A DNA stretch of 64,000 nucleotides from NCBI GenBank assembly GCA_905221605.1, contig CAJNDS010002152.1, forward strand, positions 126,001 through 190,000, written 5' to 3'. The translations under genes and the position numbers were made by a program. The notes under the pieces are model-generated. The model ran no database searches. It worked only from the letters and a program-made list of their open reading frames with translations, and had not been told where the DNA came from. Shown in pieces: positions 21,848 to 33,111 of this stretch. The DNA comes from Symbiodinium natans (taxonomy: Eukaryota > Sar > Dinophyceae > Suessiales > Symbiodiniaceae). The first letter of the stretch is position 1; each line of letters starts with the position of its first letter.

Positions 21848-22490
21848 GAGTCATTGAGACATGTTCAGTATGGTTTGCTGTACGCAACAGGCAGGCTGTT
21901 GTCGCTGGTGGGCTCACATTCGTCACCAAGTCATTCAATTTGGTGCAAAATCAGCTGCAGCAAGAACATGTTCCTGCAGGCTAGTGCTCACGAGGTCTCG
22001 GCGGGTCGGGATCCTAGTCTTATCTGCAGATCGTGCAACTTCACGTCTCTCTGCTGAAGTCGATGCAGGATTGCAGGTTCTGACGCTGCATGGCGCAACA
22101 GGCAAAGGTCACCCAGCGCATTCTCGCTGCTCAGACACCTTCGCAGGCGCATGACGAAACTACAGCAGCAAACAAGGGCCCCTGAAATACTAGCGGATAA
22201 TACACATTGTGCTACAGTTCTCAGAGGCTACAGCAGGGATCAGCAGGGTTTGTTGAGGGTAGGGCTCCCCACCACCGCTGTCATGTCCACCTATACAGAG
22301 AGTGCCTCTTTGTTTCCCGGGCCCGCCCTCTTGATGGGTTCGTGGTCATGTTCCCGGACAACTGCAGTGCCAACCTTTTGGAGGGCAACTGAGACTGTCA
22401 GCGTTCTCTGGCAGGTCCTTCCGCCAGATACATCTCACCGCTATCTTGCTCGCGTCAGACCGTGAGGTCGTCTTCGACGACAGCACAATC

Positions 22491-23927
22491 TTACCGCCGA
22501 GGGACAAAGCTGAGCACAAGGAACCAAATGATGGCCGAACTGATGCTGCGCTGCCTGGCTAAATCTGCTTGCACTTGTGGAGATTCTGTCGGCAATTTCC
22601 TGGGACTGGGGCTGCAGTCCAGAGTGACATGCCCGAGTCGCCGATGTCTGGTTGTGCAGGAGTTGCTGTCTAAATCCCACTGGCAGTCGCCCTTGCACCA
22701 CGACTTGCCATGGTCTTGAGGACAATCATTGCAGCTTTCTGCCCAGTGGTTGCCACAGGAAGTCGACAAATTCGCGGGCTGCCACGGCGATGCTGGTTCG
22801 CACAGGGACGTGTTATAATTCCAGACGCACTCTCCATTGCACCACGTTGGTCCGTTTCCTTGTGGACAGTCCAGGCAGGTATCGGCGATGTGATTTCCAC
22901 AGGACACAACTGGCTGCGGGGGCAGTCCTGTTGGCAGCTGTCCTGCCCCCTCCAAGGACACCACTTCAATCAGTTGCACAGGGCAAGCTTTGACCTCAGC
23001 CACCGTGAGCCTGTCGTAAATTTCAAGGCTCCTGTCGACATCGCCCCCATGACCCAACTCCCAACGATCTCCCTTAGTGCTGATGCCTCCATCGATGTGG
23101 GCCGTCTCTTCATTGTGAGCTCGTGAGTGTGCCCATCGGGCTTCTCGAAGCTGAACCCACTCATGCTGCAAGCTGCCATTCCTTCGAACAGCTGAAGGTC
23201 CAAACGATGCCCACCGCTTGTCCTGGTGGTCGGCTGTCGTCCACTGTTCCACGAAGGAGTACATGGATGAGACCCCCGCTGGAATGTCCACGCGGCGGCG
23301 CACCTTGATCCGTGCAAGAATGCGCCAGCCAAACTCAGCTGCATAAAACCTGCAGGTGAACTCGACGTGCTCTGTGCCGCTTGGAGTAGCTTGTACAAGG
23401 AACTTGTATTTCTTGTCAGTTTCCCAGGAATTCCATTTCAGATACGATTTAGCACCACTGCCTTCGCCACCAAAACGGGTACAAACCGTCTCTGGGCCAC
23501 ACGTCACGAAGGTCGCGCGTTCCTCCTCAGGGCAATTGTTGAGGTCATTACTGCTGCAATTCGGTGGGTCCCAAATTGAAAAGATCGCTCTTCCAGTGAA
23601 GGGATCTTCTGTGAGCTGCTGCATTCCCGCATAGCCATAGGCATGGCCAAGGACACTGAAGTAGGAGCTTGTGCTGCTTTCCTGTACTTCCACCTCGTTG
23701 TACCACGCATCCAGTGGCCCGCCGGCCGGGGTGGTGTAGAGGAGGTGTACCGAGGCATGTCGTACAGAGCTAGGCCCGTCAGGCTGCACGTGCGTGAGGC
23801 GCCGCTCCTCTCTCCAGTTGTGCAAAGCGGCCACAAGCCGTTGATCTGGCACTTCGGGCTCTGGCCGGCCTGCGAAGATCTTTACGAGGCAGGCCAACCA
23901 GGCCAATGTGGCCAACACCAAAGGCAT
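22491..23927 (-). CDS. Secreted DUF3472-like protein with two Cys-rich repeats
   Basis: An intronless 478-residue frame starts at the ATG at 23927. Residues 1-20 form a signal peptide. Residues about 60-300 match my recollection of the DUF3472 pattern: AWYNEVEVQ, a G-rich YGYAGMQ segment, [21 protein letters not shown], and the [10 protein letters not shown] block near 220. Two repeats follow at about 343-376 and 391-424, each with the layout SCGNH-x-A-(D/E)-(T/S)-C, DCPQ, WC-x-G-(E/D)-C-x-W and a final C, probably disulphide-bonded. The C terminus ends in a short hydrophobic segment ([10 protein letters not shown]). A carbohydrate-related extracellular or membrane-anchored role is inferred only from how DUF3472 proteins usually look. 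Lack of introns could mean a retrocopy. Confidence 0.85.
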   Translation of the reverse strand: MPLVLATLAWLACLVKIFAGRPEPEVPDQRLVAALHNWREERRLTHVQPDGPSSVRHASVHLLYTTPAGGPLDAWYNEVEVQESSTSSYFSVLGHAYGYAGMQQLTEDPFTGRAIFSIWDPPNCSSNDLNNCPEEERATFVTCGPETVCTRFGGEGSGAKSYLKWNSWETDKKYKFLVQATPSGTEHVEFTCRFYAAEFGWRILARIKVRRRVDIPAGVSSMYSFVEQWTTADHQDKRWASFGPSAVRRNGSLQHEWVQLREARWAHSRAHNEETAHIDGGISTKGDRWELGHGGDVDRSLEIYDRLTVAEVKACPVQLIEVVSLEGAGQLPTGLPPQPVVSCGNHIADTCLDCPQGNGPTWCNGECVWNYNTSLCEPASPWQPANLSTSCGNHWAESCNDCPQDHGKSWCKGDCQWDLDSNSCTTRHRRLGHVTLDCSPSPRKLPTESPQVQADLARQRSISSAIIWFLVLSFVPRR

Positions 23928-24557
23928 CGCATCAAGACTTTTCGAGTGGCCCGCGATAGTTCAGGCTCTTCCTGGTGCATGTGCTAAACGACGTACTGAT
24001 ACCTCCTCTGGTCAACAAAGATGGACCTACTACTAACCATCCAACTGCTGCCCACCATGATTCCGCCCCCCCCCACCTTGATCGAGTTTCAGCGGATACA
24101 TCTGATCAGCAAGCTGGCAACCACCAGCAGAAGTCAGTGACCCCATAGCACCCCCGAGCTAGGCCACAGGCCAAGCAAACTTCGAGTACCAGGTTCCTAA
24201 ACCCAAACACTAAACCCTAAACCTGCTTGGTTCATGAGGTTACCGCAGGAGCCGAAGGACTGTCCTGGTGAGGACAAGCAAACCGGGAAAACTCTTAACC
24301 CAAGACCTTCTGGTAAAGGAACCTGCTTTCTTTTGGTGTAGGTTCTGGCTATGGACTTATCCCTGATGGTGGTCCGGTCTTGCCAGAAGCTTCTGCCCAA
24401 GGAGCTGGCATGGGTGATTAACAAGCGCCCAGCCATGCGCCTGCACCCCGAAAAGAGTCATGGTTGACAAGAACCATCGTGAGCTCTCTGGGGCTAGCTT
24501 TTCCGACTGCACTGAGCGGCAGCGGTGGAGATAGACTTTTGCAGCAAGAGGCACGCG

Positions 24558-24842
24558 TCATATGCCAGACACCTTTTCAAGGATGCCCGAGTGGTTGGTG
24601 ACAAGAAAATGTTGCTCCAAGGCGTCCAAATTTGGCATCCAGCGAAAGCACTCCAGGCAACCTACCGCTCCTCCATCCGTGGCATTTTTTACAATGGCAG
24701 TGGCGGAACGACCTGGAGGCAGGCGGTGACGCAAGAAGCGACGGATCTGTGGCCGTTCACTCGTCCCTTTCAGACGCTTGAGACCAGTAAGATCTCCGAG
24801 AAGGGCCTCTTCCTGAGTAGTTGTGAAAGGAGCTTCAGGCAT
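24558..24842 (-). CDS. Small protein or exon with C2H2-like zinc finger
   Basis: A 94-residue frame starts with ATG at 24842 (MPEAPFTTTQEEALLGD). Near its end C-x2-C-F-x11-H-x5-H has the spacing of a C2H2 zinc finger. It begins 43 bases downstream of the stop of the nucleotidyltransferase gene, on the same strand. It may be a complete small gene or a terminal exon. Confidence 0.5.
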   Translation of the reverse strand: MPEAPFTTTQEEALLGDLTGLKRLKGTSERPQIRRFLRHRLPPGRSATAIVKNATDGGAVGCLECFRWMPNLDALEQHFLVTNHSGILEKVSGI

Positions 24843-24884
24843 CAGCGATCTGAGATTTATCTTGACCCTAGATCGAGGTAACGA

Positions 24885-26006
24885 CTATAAGCTCCCTAGC
24901 AAGCAACACCAAGCGTCCGGCCCCTGGAAGGACTTGAAGGCAGCTGCGATCGATGACCGGATTTTGTCACAGGTGCGTGGGATCAAGGCAAAGTTCAAGT
25001 TGCGGCTAATCTCGATGGGATCTTCCACCTTCAAGATGTTTGGGTAACCTTCTGTCTTTAGTGGAATGCCCGGTCCCTTTGGCTTCTTGCGCGGTGCCTT
25101 TAGATGCTTGCGCGGAAGCAGTCTGAACTCAGAATCTTTGCAGCTTAGTCGTCTGCCCAATCTGACAGACACCACCTCATATTCCCAATCGAAATGCTCG
25201 GAGTAAAACTCATAGAAGCCACGAAGTAAGTCATTCAAAGGCGTCCTCACCTTTTGCCGGTTTTCTGTGGACAGAAACCCAAAGGCAAAGGTCTTGTTCT
25301 TCGGAGTTCGGTGTAGAGCTTGGTGAGGTGACAGCACATGCAGGGAGGGGAGGCCATGACAAACTTGAAGATAATATATCATCATCAAGGTCCATGTGTA
25401 AGACGAAATGAATCCATTCTGCACCTCACCAATTCTGCACTTCTTTGCCCACCGCTTGATGACGATAGCCAGCACATTCAACTTTGGGCAGAGACTGCCA
25501 TAGCCTCGAAGTAGTACTGTGTTGAAGACAGGCAACACATTCTGGCATGTGAGATCGCATTGCACACCCTGGATGAGCAATCGCAGCAAGGGAATCTTCA
25601 TCTTTTCCCTCAACAAGCTTTGCAGGACTTTTGTGTCGGGTTGGCGTTCGAGTTTTTGCTTTAGACCGCGGAGTGCCTCCAATGGGGGCGGTCCTCCATT
25701 GGGAAAGAACAGCACCACGTCCACATCTGAGCTGCCTTCACCTAGTCCTGTCACGGAAGAGCCGAATGGGATTACCTCCACATCGTGATTCGACCACCTG
25801 CTCTCTGCAACCTTCCTCACCACGGACAGCGCATGCTCCTTCTGCTGCAGCTGCCTTGCCGTAGGACCCTTCTTCAAGGCAAGGCTGAACATCTGTGCCT
25901 CCATGGTCGGTGATGCTGGCCTTACGCTGACCAGCTCGGGGACAGTCCAGAGGAATCCAAGCAGCGACACCAGGACTAGGACGCGGTGTGTCAGTCCGGC
26001 TGGCAT
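24885..26006 (-). CDS. Non-canonical poly(A)/poly(U) polymerase (Cid1/TUTase-like)
   Basis: I start at the ATG at 26006, giving 373 residues; the longer frame to 26072 would begin with GTG. The nucleotidyltransferase signature FGSS is at 81-84, with D94 and D96 in SDVDVVLF and the third carboxylate at D151 (QCDL). SSYTWTLMMIYYLQ at about 201-214 matches the nucleotide-recognition helix of the family, and PLNDLLRGFYEFYSEHF is the PAP-associated domain. The enzyme would add A or U residues to RNA 3' ends. Residues about 8-28 are hydrophobic and could be a signal anchor or organelle leader, unusual for a nuclear or cytosolic TUTase. Single exon. Confidence 0.85.
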   Translation of the reverse strand: MPAGLTHRVLVLVSLLGFLWTVPELVSVRPASPTMEAQMFSLALKKGPTARQLQQKEHALSVVRKVAESRWSNHDVEVIPFGSSVTGLGEGSSDVDVVLFFPNGGPPPLEALRGLKQKLERQPDTKVLQSLLREKMKIPLLRLLIQGVQCDLTCQNVLPVFNTVLLRGYGSLCPKLNVLAIVIKRWAKKCRIGEVQNGFISSYTWTLMMIYYLQVCHGLPSLHVLSPHQALHRTPKNKTFAFGFLSTENRQKVRTPLNDLLRGFYEFYSEHFDWEYEVVSVRLGRRLSCKDSEFRLLPRKHLKAPRKKPKGPGIPLKTEGYPNILKVEDPIEISRNLNFALIPRTCDKIRSSIAAAFKSFQGPDAWCCLLGSL

Positions 26007-26470
26007 TTCTTTTTCAGTGTCGTGAAGATCACTCTTCCACCCGGCAGGCAAGGCAAGTGTCAGAAGCTCCACAATCTTATCACACAGCCTTGATGAAACC
26101 GAGATGGGGCGCTACTTGGGCTTTAGAAACGCGCAATGCCAGGAAGGCTAAACTCAGTCCTTTTCGATTCGTTCAGGGTCGACTTTTTTCCAGGGTTTAG
26201 GGTGAACCTCTACGGAAGTCCTTGATTTACTGCTGGATTCTGTGCATATCGGACATCACTCTTGCTTCATGGGAATTTGTCCTTTGGGAACACTCCGGAA
26301 CCCGGAACTGTCAAGAACTCGAGTTTTTGAGCCGAAAGATGTTCATTGCATATGTACTTAGTAGCACTTCTCATTGCTGCGGTCACGTTGAAGGACAGCG
26401 GGGATCTCCTTCAGCAAAACGATTTCTGAATTGCTGTAACGATGGCCACAAAACTCGCAATGATGAAGCT

Positions 26471-26713
26471 TCAGTTTGCCTCCTCCATGTTGCCGGCCAC
26501 AGGGCGCACTCCATGGCAGTGGCAGACAGTGCGGAGCTGCACGCCTATGTGCTTGTCACTACCATATGCTGTCAACGTAAAAGCTGGTGGTACTGGCTTG
26601 AAGGAGATGCGAAAAGCCAAGCCAAACTTGAGTAGAACGTAGGTCCTGCAATGCGAATGTTCGCTCCTCTCAAGCGACGAGCCTTGTTCCACCCCATGGA
26701 ATGCGGTGGACAT
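26471..26713 (-). CDS. Exon-like frame, unknown
   Basis: The frame begins with ATG at 26713 (MSTAFHGVEQGSSLE) and contains YVLLKFGLAFRISFKPVP, ending GNMEEAN. It lies between the RGY-rich and nucleotidyltransferase genes on the same strand. Not recognised. Confidence 0.3.
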   Translation of the reverse strand: MSTAFHGVEQGSSLERSEHSHCRTYVLLKFGLAFRISFKPVPPAFTLTAYGSDKHIGVQLRTVCHCHGVRPVAGNMEEAN

Positions 26714-26789
26714 GACTTGCCATATTGGATTGCTTCCTTACGTAGACTTCCTTCACACACTGCCGACAACAAAGCATCAGATTCGCTTT

Positions 26790-27305
26790 TTACAGGTCTT
26801 GCGGATTGACACGGCCAGAATAGCCTCTTCCATCATCTCCGCGATCGTAGTATGAGTTGTGGCCATAGCCAGTCTGGTATTCATCGGTCCGATAGCTGGA
26901 GCTGTGGAGGCCGCGATCAGCACTCCGGTAACTATCGTTGGCCGGAATGCCGTAGCCGCCGTGGCTGCCGCGGCCTGCTTGGTCAGCGTAGCTGCTGTAA
27001 CCCCTGGCCTCTGCCTCGCGATACGAGTCGCCGTACGTGGGCTGTGTATTGCCACGATAAGCAGGAATGACGCCACGTGACATATGCTCAGAAGCCCTGT
27101 ACCCGTCGGCAGTCCCATATCCACTTCTGTGAGTGTCAGAACTGCTTCGATGATGATCATATGCGGCAGGACGACTGGGCTCACTCCGTCGGTACCCGTC
27201 ATTGTAGTCGCGCTGGCCTGTGTCAGATCTGTGAGCTCGTGGGTCACGGTAACCATCATCACCGCGGTGATGCCTGTCAGGCCTGCCAGAAACATGCCAC
27301 AACAT
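26790..27305 (-). CDS. Arg/Gly/Tyr/Ser-rich low-complexity protein
   Basis: 171 residues from the ATG at 27305 to a TGA at 26790. The chain is rich in Tyr, Gly, Arg, Ser and Asp with repeats such as DGYR, GYGTADGYR and SYYDRGDDGRG. This resembles the disordered tails of RNA-binding proteins that form condensates. No RRM is present, so it may be the last exon of such a gene; a TAA lies six codons upstream of the ATG in frame. A role in RNA binding is inferred from composition only. Confidence 0.6.
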   Translation of the reverse strand: MLWHVSGRPDRHHRGDDGYRDPRAHRSDTGQRDYNDGYRRSEPSRPAAYDHHRSSSDTHRSGYGTADGYRASEHMSRGVIPAYRGNTQPTYGDSYREAEARGYSSYADQAGRGSHGGYGIPANDSYRSADRGLHSSSYRTDEYQTGYGHNSYYDRGDDGRGYSGRVNPQDL

Positions 27306-27598
27306 GCGACGACAAAGTGACCGTTGTTAAGTGTCAGCGTCTTGCACCAACATACATGGAACACCGCATGCTCCAACTTGAGCACAGCTTTACAGAGTGT
27401 GCTAGTCTCATGTGCACTCCGTGTTTGGGGTTAGGGCCCCTAGGGCTTGTGGCCCCTGTATTGCTTGGTCGTCTTCGAGCCGCCCGACCTAATTCAAAAC
27501 TTGGACGCGCTGCCTTAGTAGCCTTAGTAGTTGCACGGGAACGTCCCTGCAACGCTGCAATGTCAGGGCACTTCTCTTCCCAATCGCTTCAAGATTCA

Positions 27599-27730
<132 letters not shown>

Positions 27731-30700
27731 TTAGGGCTCAGGGTTTAGGGTTTAGGGTTAGGGTTCTTCAGCCACTGCAAAGCGAGAAACCACAGCAGGC
27801 CCAAACAAAGCATCAACCGAGCGGCCATGAAGGCATCGAGTGGGTCCAAGTCCTTCTGCTGCCGCCAAGAACCCTTGGCCAGGCCCTTGCCGTAGCCTCC
27901 AGTGCTCAAAATGATAAAATTCTGATAAGACATGACAAGAAAGCCCAGCCAGAAATCATGTCGTTTTCTGCGGCCATGTCGCTCGCAGCTGCACCCTTGC
28001 CTGAATGGCCAAGTGCCAAGATCGACACAGTGGAAGGAAGCTTACCCTTGCACTACCCTCCTTGAGAGACCTTGTCAGCTTCAACTCGGACAGCTGAGCA
28101 AGATGTAAGTGAGCCTGGTGCAGGCATCGCTGGTGTGCTGCGAAGGTCGCGGCCCTGGGTCTGAGTGGCACCAATCGGCGTCCGAAACTCCCTGCCTTTG
28201 CGGTCATTTGGCGGGGGACAACAAGACAACAAGCTCTTGCAGAGGCTTCTGCTGGCAGATCTTTCGGCAGGTTCATAAAGCTTCTGCATGAGAACGTGCG
28301 CAAAGCCACTGGGAAGTCAGGAAGACAAGAGATGGGCCAGGTAAGCTAAAGATATTTGATAATGAGTCCAAAACCTTCCAAAACAAGTAGTGACAGTCGA
28401 TGGCCCGAGCGGCCCGAGGTCGTGTCCGTACGGCGGTGGGCCTGACCACCAGGACTGGCACCTAAGTGGCTTACATGATAGAACACGCTCTTCATGTGGT
28501 CTGACGAAATATGCACCGGGCCGTACTGTAGTCAATTGCAGGATTCCAGCAGTCGGAGCATCTGAACACTGAAGCTTGCCGAGTCCAAGCCCAAGCAGAG
28601 TTCATCTGGGATCATCTGGGAGCCCCACCAGGGCTCTGCAGGGTGCTCGGCTTCGAGGTGTGTGAGGCGGTCAATTCGCGGCTGCTCCGACTTTCCCGGC
28701 TGTAGACGCTGGCGGGAGGTGGCTCTCTGGGTCCTTCAGCTTCACGGCTTAGGGCTTAGGGGTTTTGAGCCCATTGGGCTCTAAAACGCTGCAAGAAAGA
28801 AGGCCCGGATGGGAAAGTTTTCGCCATCCTCTCGGAGGCTTTCGAAGGCTTTTGGTTTCACAGATTTCGGACCCTCAAGAGCCTCAACCCCCCTGAGCCC
28901 TACTCTAAGAGTAGCCCAGATGCTTGCCACACCGGACCGCTGGGTCCAATCAAGGTTGCGGGTCGCGGTACGATCTGCGCCCAGAAGAAGGCAGACACAG
29001 AAGCGTTCAAGAAGAAAGGAGAGAGGGAGCGAAGCAAACGAATATTTGTATACCTACACATATACCTTTACATTTACATTATATGCATATATACACACAT
29101 GATCATGCCTCCCTGCCCCATGGTCGAGGGACGACTGAGACTGACACGCGCAATCCTAATTCGCCATGAAACCTCTACCTCAATCCTCAATCCGATGATG
29201 TGGCGGAGGTGCTCTCACAGTACACTTGGCTCTCCATGCAGTAACATATTGCCCCGCAAGGTGCGGGCACGTATCCACACAAGCGATGGACATGAAAGTT
29301 GTTCTTGGTGGTGGTGGTGGTGGTTGTGGTGGTGGTGGTGGTGGTGGCGGCGGCGGTGGTGCTGGTGGGTTGTTGCTTGTTTTCGTTAGCTGTTGGTTGT
29401 TTGTTGTGGTTATTGTTGCTCGTGGTGGTGGCGGCGATTGTTTTCCTTTTCTGTGTTGGCGGTGGCTGTTTCCGTTGCTTTGGCTGTTGCTGTAGATGTA
29501 GTTGTTGTCGGTGGGAGTGATATTGTTGCTGGTGCTTGTGGGATTTGGCGTTGTTGTTGGCGGTGGTTGTTGGCTGTTGGTTTGTTGGTCGTTGGTTGTT
29601 GCTGTTCTTGTTCTTGTTGCTCCTCCAATACCCGGCCCCTTTCGCCCTCCCGAGAACCCTCCACCCGGCGCCCATACTTATGTCCTTGTCTGCTTCGGGC
29701 ATAGCTGGCTGTGGGTGAGCGGCCCGATAATTGTTTCTGAAAAACCAGATATGAATAGAGAGGGATAGAGGGAGACAGACACAGAGAGAGAGAGGGAGGT
29801 AGCGAGAGAGAGAGAGTACCTCGCAGCGATCAACCTTGAAATCGCATGACCACAGCATCTGTACAGCTGCGGCCCTGAGCCCGCGACCGGCCCCGTAGCT
29901 GCGCTCATGCTGAGATTGGCCTTATAAACGTGGTGTGACAGCGATGTGCTCACACGTTGGATCACGCAGCCTCTTGAGTTACTCACAAGAATTCGAGGGC
30001 CACGCTGCCAGATATTCGGCTTCCAGTCGCAGCATGGTTTCGCGCGTCGGGCTGACTCTGTCCTGAGCTGTGCCGCAAGTGTGTCTTTGGCAAGACTGCA
30101 AGCATATTTTTCAGGCAATGCGGTTCATTTCAAGTGGCTGCTTCTGTCTCCGCGGTGTTGAGAGCTGTACCCATCCCGTTCAGAATGCCGGTCTGGATAT
30201 CTGTCCCTGAAGGCTGCACAGGACATCAGGAGACCCAGGCCGGATATAGGCTGGACACAGGCGACACTACAAGAGTACTACACTACTTGCTTAGCACTTG
30301 AGGCTTGTTCGAGATGAGGATCCCTTTTTGGCGCAAGCTTTTTGCAAGCATCGATGCAAGCACACGACCTGGCCTTTCGCGCTCACTGCGCTCTCGCGGA
30401 TCACGACCCCTCTCATCGCGTGCAGCCCAGGAACCTGAAGCCAACGGAAAGAGCACGTGCACATGCACATGACATCAATGTCTTCAAGCGTGCTGCACTT
30501 TCTTGTTGCCCCATGTTGCCATGCTTCGAGGGGCGTCGGGCAGGGTCGCGTCTGTCTCTTTCCCGATCACCACCACGCCTGCTGCATATGTACTCTGCCT
30601 ATTTGCATGCATGTGTGCATAATCCGGCTCGCGGTTTGCAACCCTAGCCTAGAATCTAAACCCACAACCCTAACCCCCGATCCCCTAACGAAGCCCTCAA

Positions 30701-31204
30701 CACTAACCCTACAAAGCATGCAAACCCTAAAACCCTATCCCTAACCCTCAATCCCCAAATCCCACAACCGCAGAGGGAGCCTGAATCATGTATGCATGCA
30801 TGCATGTACGCATATATGATCCCGGTTCTCGGTTCGCCACCCCCCCCCCCCATGGTATGGTCCCCCCCCCCCCACCCACCCACCCCCCCAACCCCCCTAA
30901 AACCTAAACCCTAAACCCTAAACCCTAGAACCCTTTTTGCATCCAGGCCTCTTCGAACACTGCCGGGAAACACCAACTAAGACACTGAGACACTGAGGCG
31001 GAGGCAAGGTACAGCATTGACTGACTGTCACCCACCCATGCAAGAACAAATGTCTCGCACGCGCCCATCTGAAACAACATCAGGAAATACCAGACCCGAC
31101 ATTCAATCATCTTGACTGAAGTCGACACAAGCGAGATCAGGCGAACACTCACTAGAAGCACTCAACCCAACCTGCAAATCCATCGCCATCGAATGGTTTC
31201 TTCG

Positions 31205-31412
31205 TAAACCCTAAACCCTAAAACCCTAAAACCCTAATCCCTAAAACCAACCCACAACCACACCACAGGGGGGGGGGGGGGGGGAACCCTAAACCCTAAA
31301 AAACCCTAAAACAACCCTACACCCTAAACCCTAACCCCTAAAACCAACCCACAACCACACCACCAGGGGGGGGGGGGGGGACAATTGGGGGGGGGGGGGG
31401 GGGGGGGGGGGG
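31205..31412. repeat. Duplicated telomere-like tract with long G runs
   Basis: A unit made of CCCTAAA-like repeats, then AAACCAACCCACAACCACACCA, then a G run occurs twice (31205-31284 and about 31286-31380). G runs are 17, 15 and 26 bases long (31268-31284, 31366-31380, 31387-31412). Confidence 0.8.
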
Positions 31413-32136
31413 CAGGCCGCACCCGCATCATATATGCATAATGCACTTTGCGTACTACGCAGGTGTAATACATGCCTGCTGAGGTGCTATGCACGAAGTT
31501 CTGCATGGACTACAGTGCTAATTATGCATAAACCTGATTGGGCACCGTCGAAACCTTTCGCTCTGTCTGCAGTGAGCATGCAGTCACAACCATGCATGGT
31601 TTGGATCAGCAGAGGTCATTGTACATCCCCGCATCCTCCTATGCATCTCTTCCCACGACGAGACAATGTAAGCGTTAACGCATTGGCAACTCGGACATGT
31701 GGTGGCCGAACTGCTTGCTGTGCGCACCCACAGGGCGCCTTCATAAACCCCACGAGTCTTGTTTGGGAGACCAGAGGTCAGTACCATACTGAAGGCTTAA
31801 TGGAGGTTGACCCGGCGAGCCTTCAAAACCGTTATGCTATGTGCGTCTCAAAGTCTGCCGGAGCAACTTGCCGCGAGATGCGCATGGTGAGATGGTCACT
31901 GTTTCCAGTACCAACAAGCCGGAAAAAAAAAAAAAAAAAACGCAAGGCCTCAACAAGCCCAAATAGCAACCCTGGACCCCCAAAACCCTATAACCGTAAC
32001 ACCCTAAAACCCTAAAACCCAAAAACACCCAAAAATACCCAAAAAACCAAAAAAAAACAAAACCCCCAAAACCCCCCAAAACCCCCCAAGCCTTGAAACC
32101 TAGAACCCTAAATCAACTGTCCCATGCCCCCTGGTT

Positions 32137-32245
32137 CTTAATAGGGAATGAGAGATTTTTCAACCCTACATATACCCCTTAAGGGATTATCTAGGGCCCT
32201 TAGACCCTGTAAGGGTCGATAGAGCACCTCATTCCCTACTATTAA
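32137..32245. mobile_element. Inverted-repeat element, about 110 bp
   Basis: TTAATAGGGAATGAG at 32138-32152 faces CTCATTCCCTACTATTAA at 32228-32245. The interior contains TACCCCTTAAGGGATTATCTAGGG, part of which recurs at 18014-18034. It is followed directly by CCCTTTTTTG and CCCTAAA repeats. Confidence 0.5.
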
Positions 32246-33111
32246 ACCCTTTTTTGAACCTGGAAGCTGCTTCTGAGGGCCACGCCAGTCGCTAGTCACT
32301 ATTAAACCCTTAAACCCTAAACCCCAATAAGAATTGCCCCCTTAAACCCTAAACCCTAATAAGAATTGCCCAATGGCCGTCCCTGCCTCTCCTCAGTGCG
32401 CTGGGCCTTGGCGCCAAGGCCTTGGGCGCCCTCCCGGAGTGGCCGCTTGGCAGGGGGCCTCTGCACATCTTGGCATTCGTAGGGTTCGGAGGGCTTCATA
32501 GGGCTTATAGGGTTCACAGGGTTCACAGGGTTCATAGGGTTTTAGCGTTTTAGGTTTCATAAGGTTTTTGGGTTTTAGGGTTCGTAGGGTTATAAGTTGT
32601 AGGGCTCGTACGGTTTATGGTTTTTTTTTTTTGGGGGGGGGTTACCCGACTAGCCACAGCACTGCAGGGGTCTACTCTTCAGAGATTGGGAGAAATCCCA
32701 TGAGGCATAAGGGTTTCAGGGTTGAGGGCTTAGAGGGTTGAATCAGGGTCTTTACTTGCCACCCGCACTTCACGCACCCAGGTGCACCCACTCCGCAGGG
32801 ACAAGCCGAGGTGATCGTGAGTTTCAAGGTTTAGGGTTCAGGGACGCGAGTAGAAAGCCGACTTGAGGTTCCTGCTTTGAGCATCCAAGGAGGTGTGTGC
32901 AGTGTACAGTAGTGGCGCAGTGGTCGGCTATCTTTTCCCTGCACCAGCAGCAGCGGCTCGAGGTAGGTGCTCGCTGAGAGGCCAGATGGCTGGAGGCTCT
33001 TCCAAGCTACGGGTGTCAGCAGGGTTTTGTTATACTCATACCAAAGGTACCTCTAGAATCTAGAATCTAGAACAGCGCCCCCCAATGGGTGGCACCAGTA
33101 GCCTGTATGCG

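Noticed and set aside
29187-29858. 223-codon Gln/Asn/Thr-rich minus frame
   Set aside because: It is a translation of a GTT/GGT low-complexity tract and of a GAGAGA tract, not a gene.
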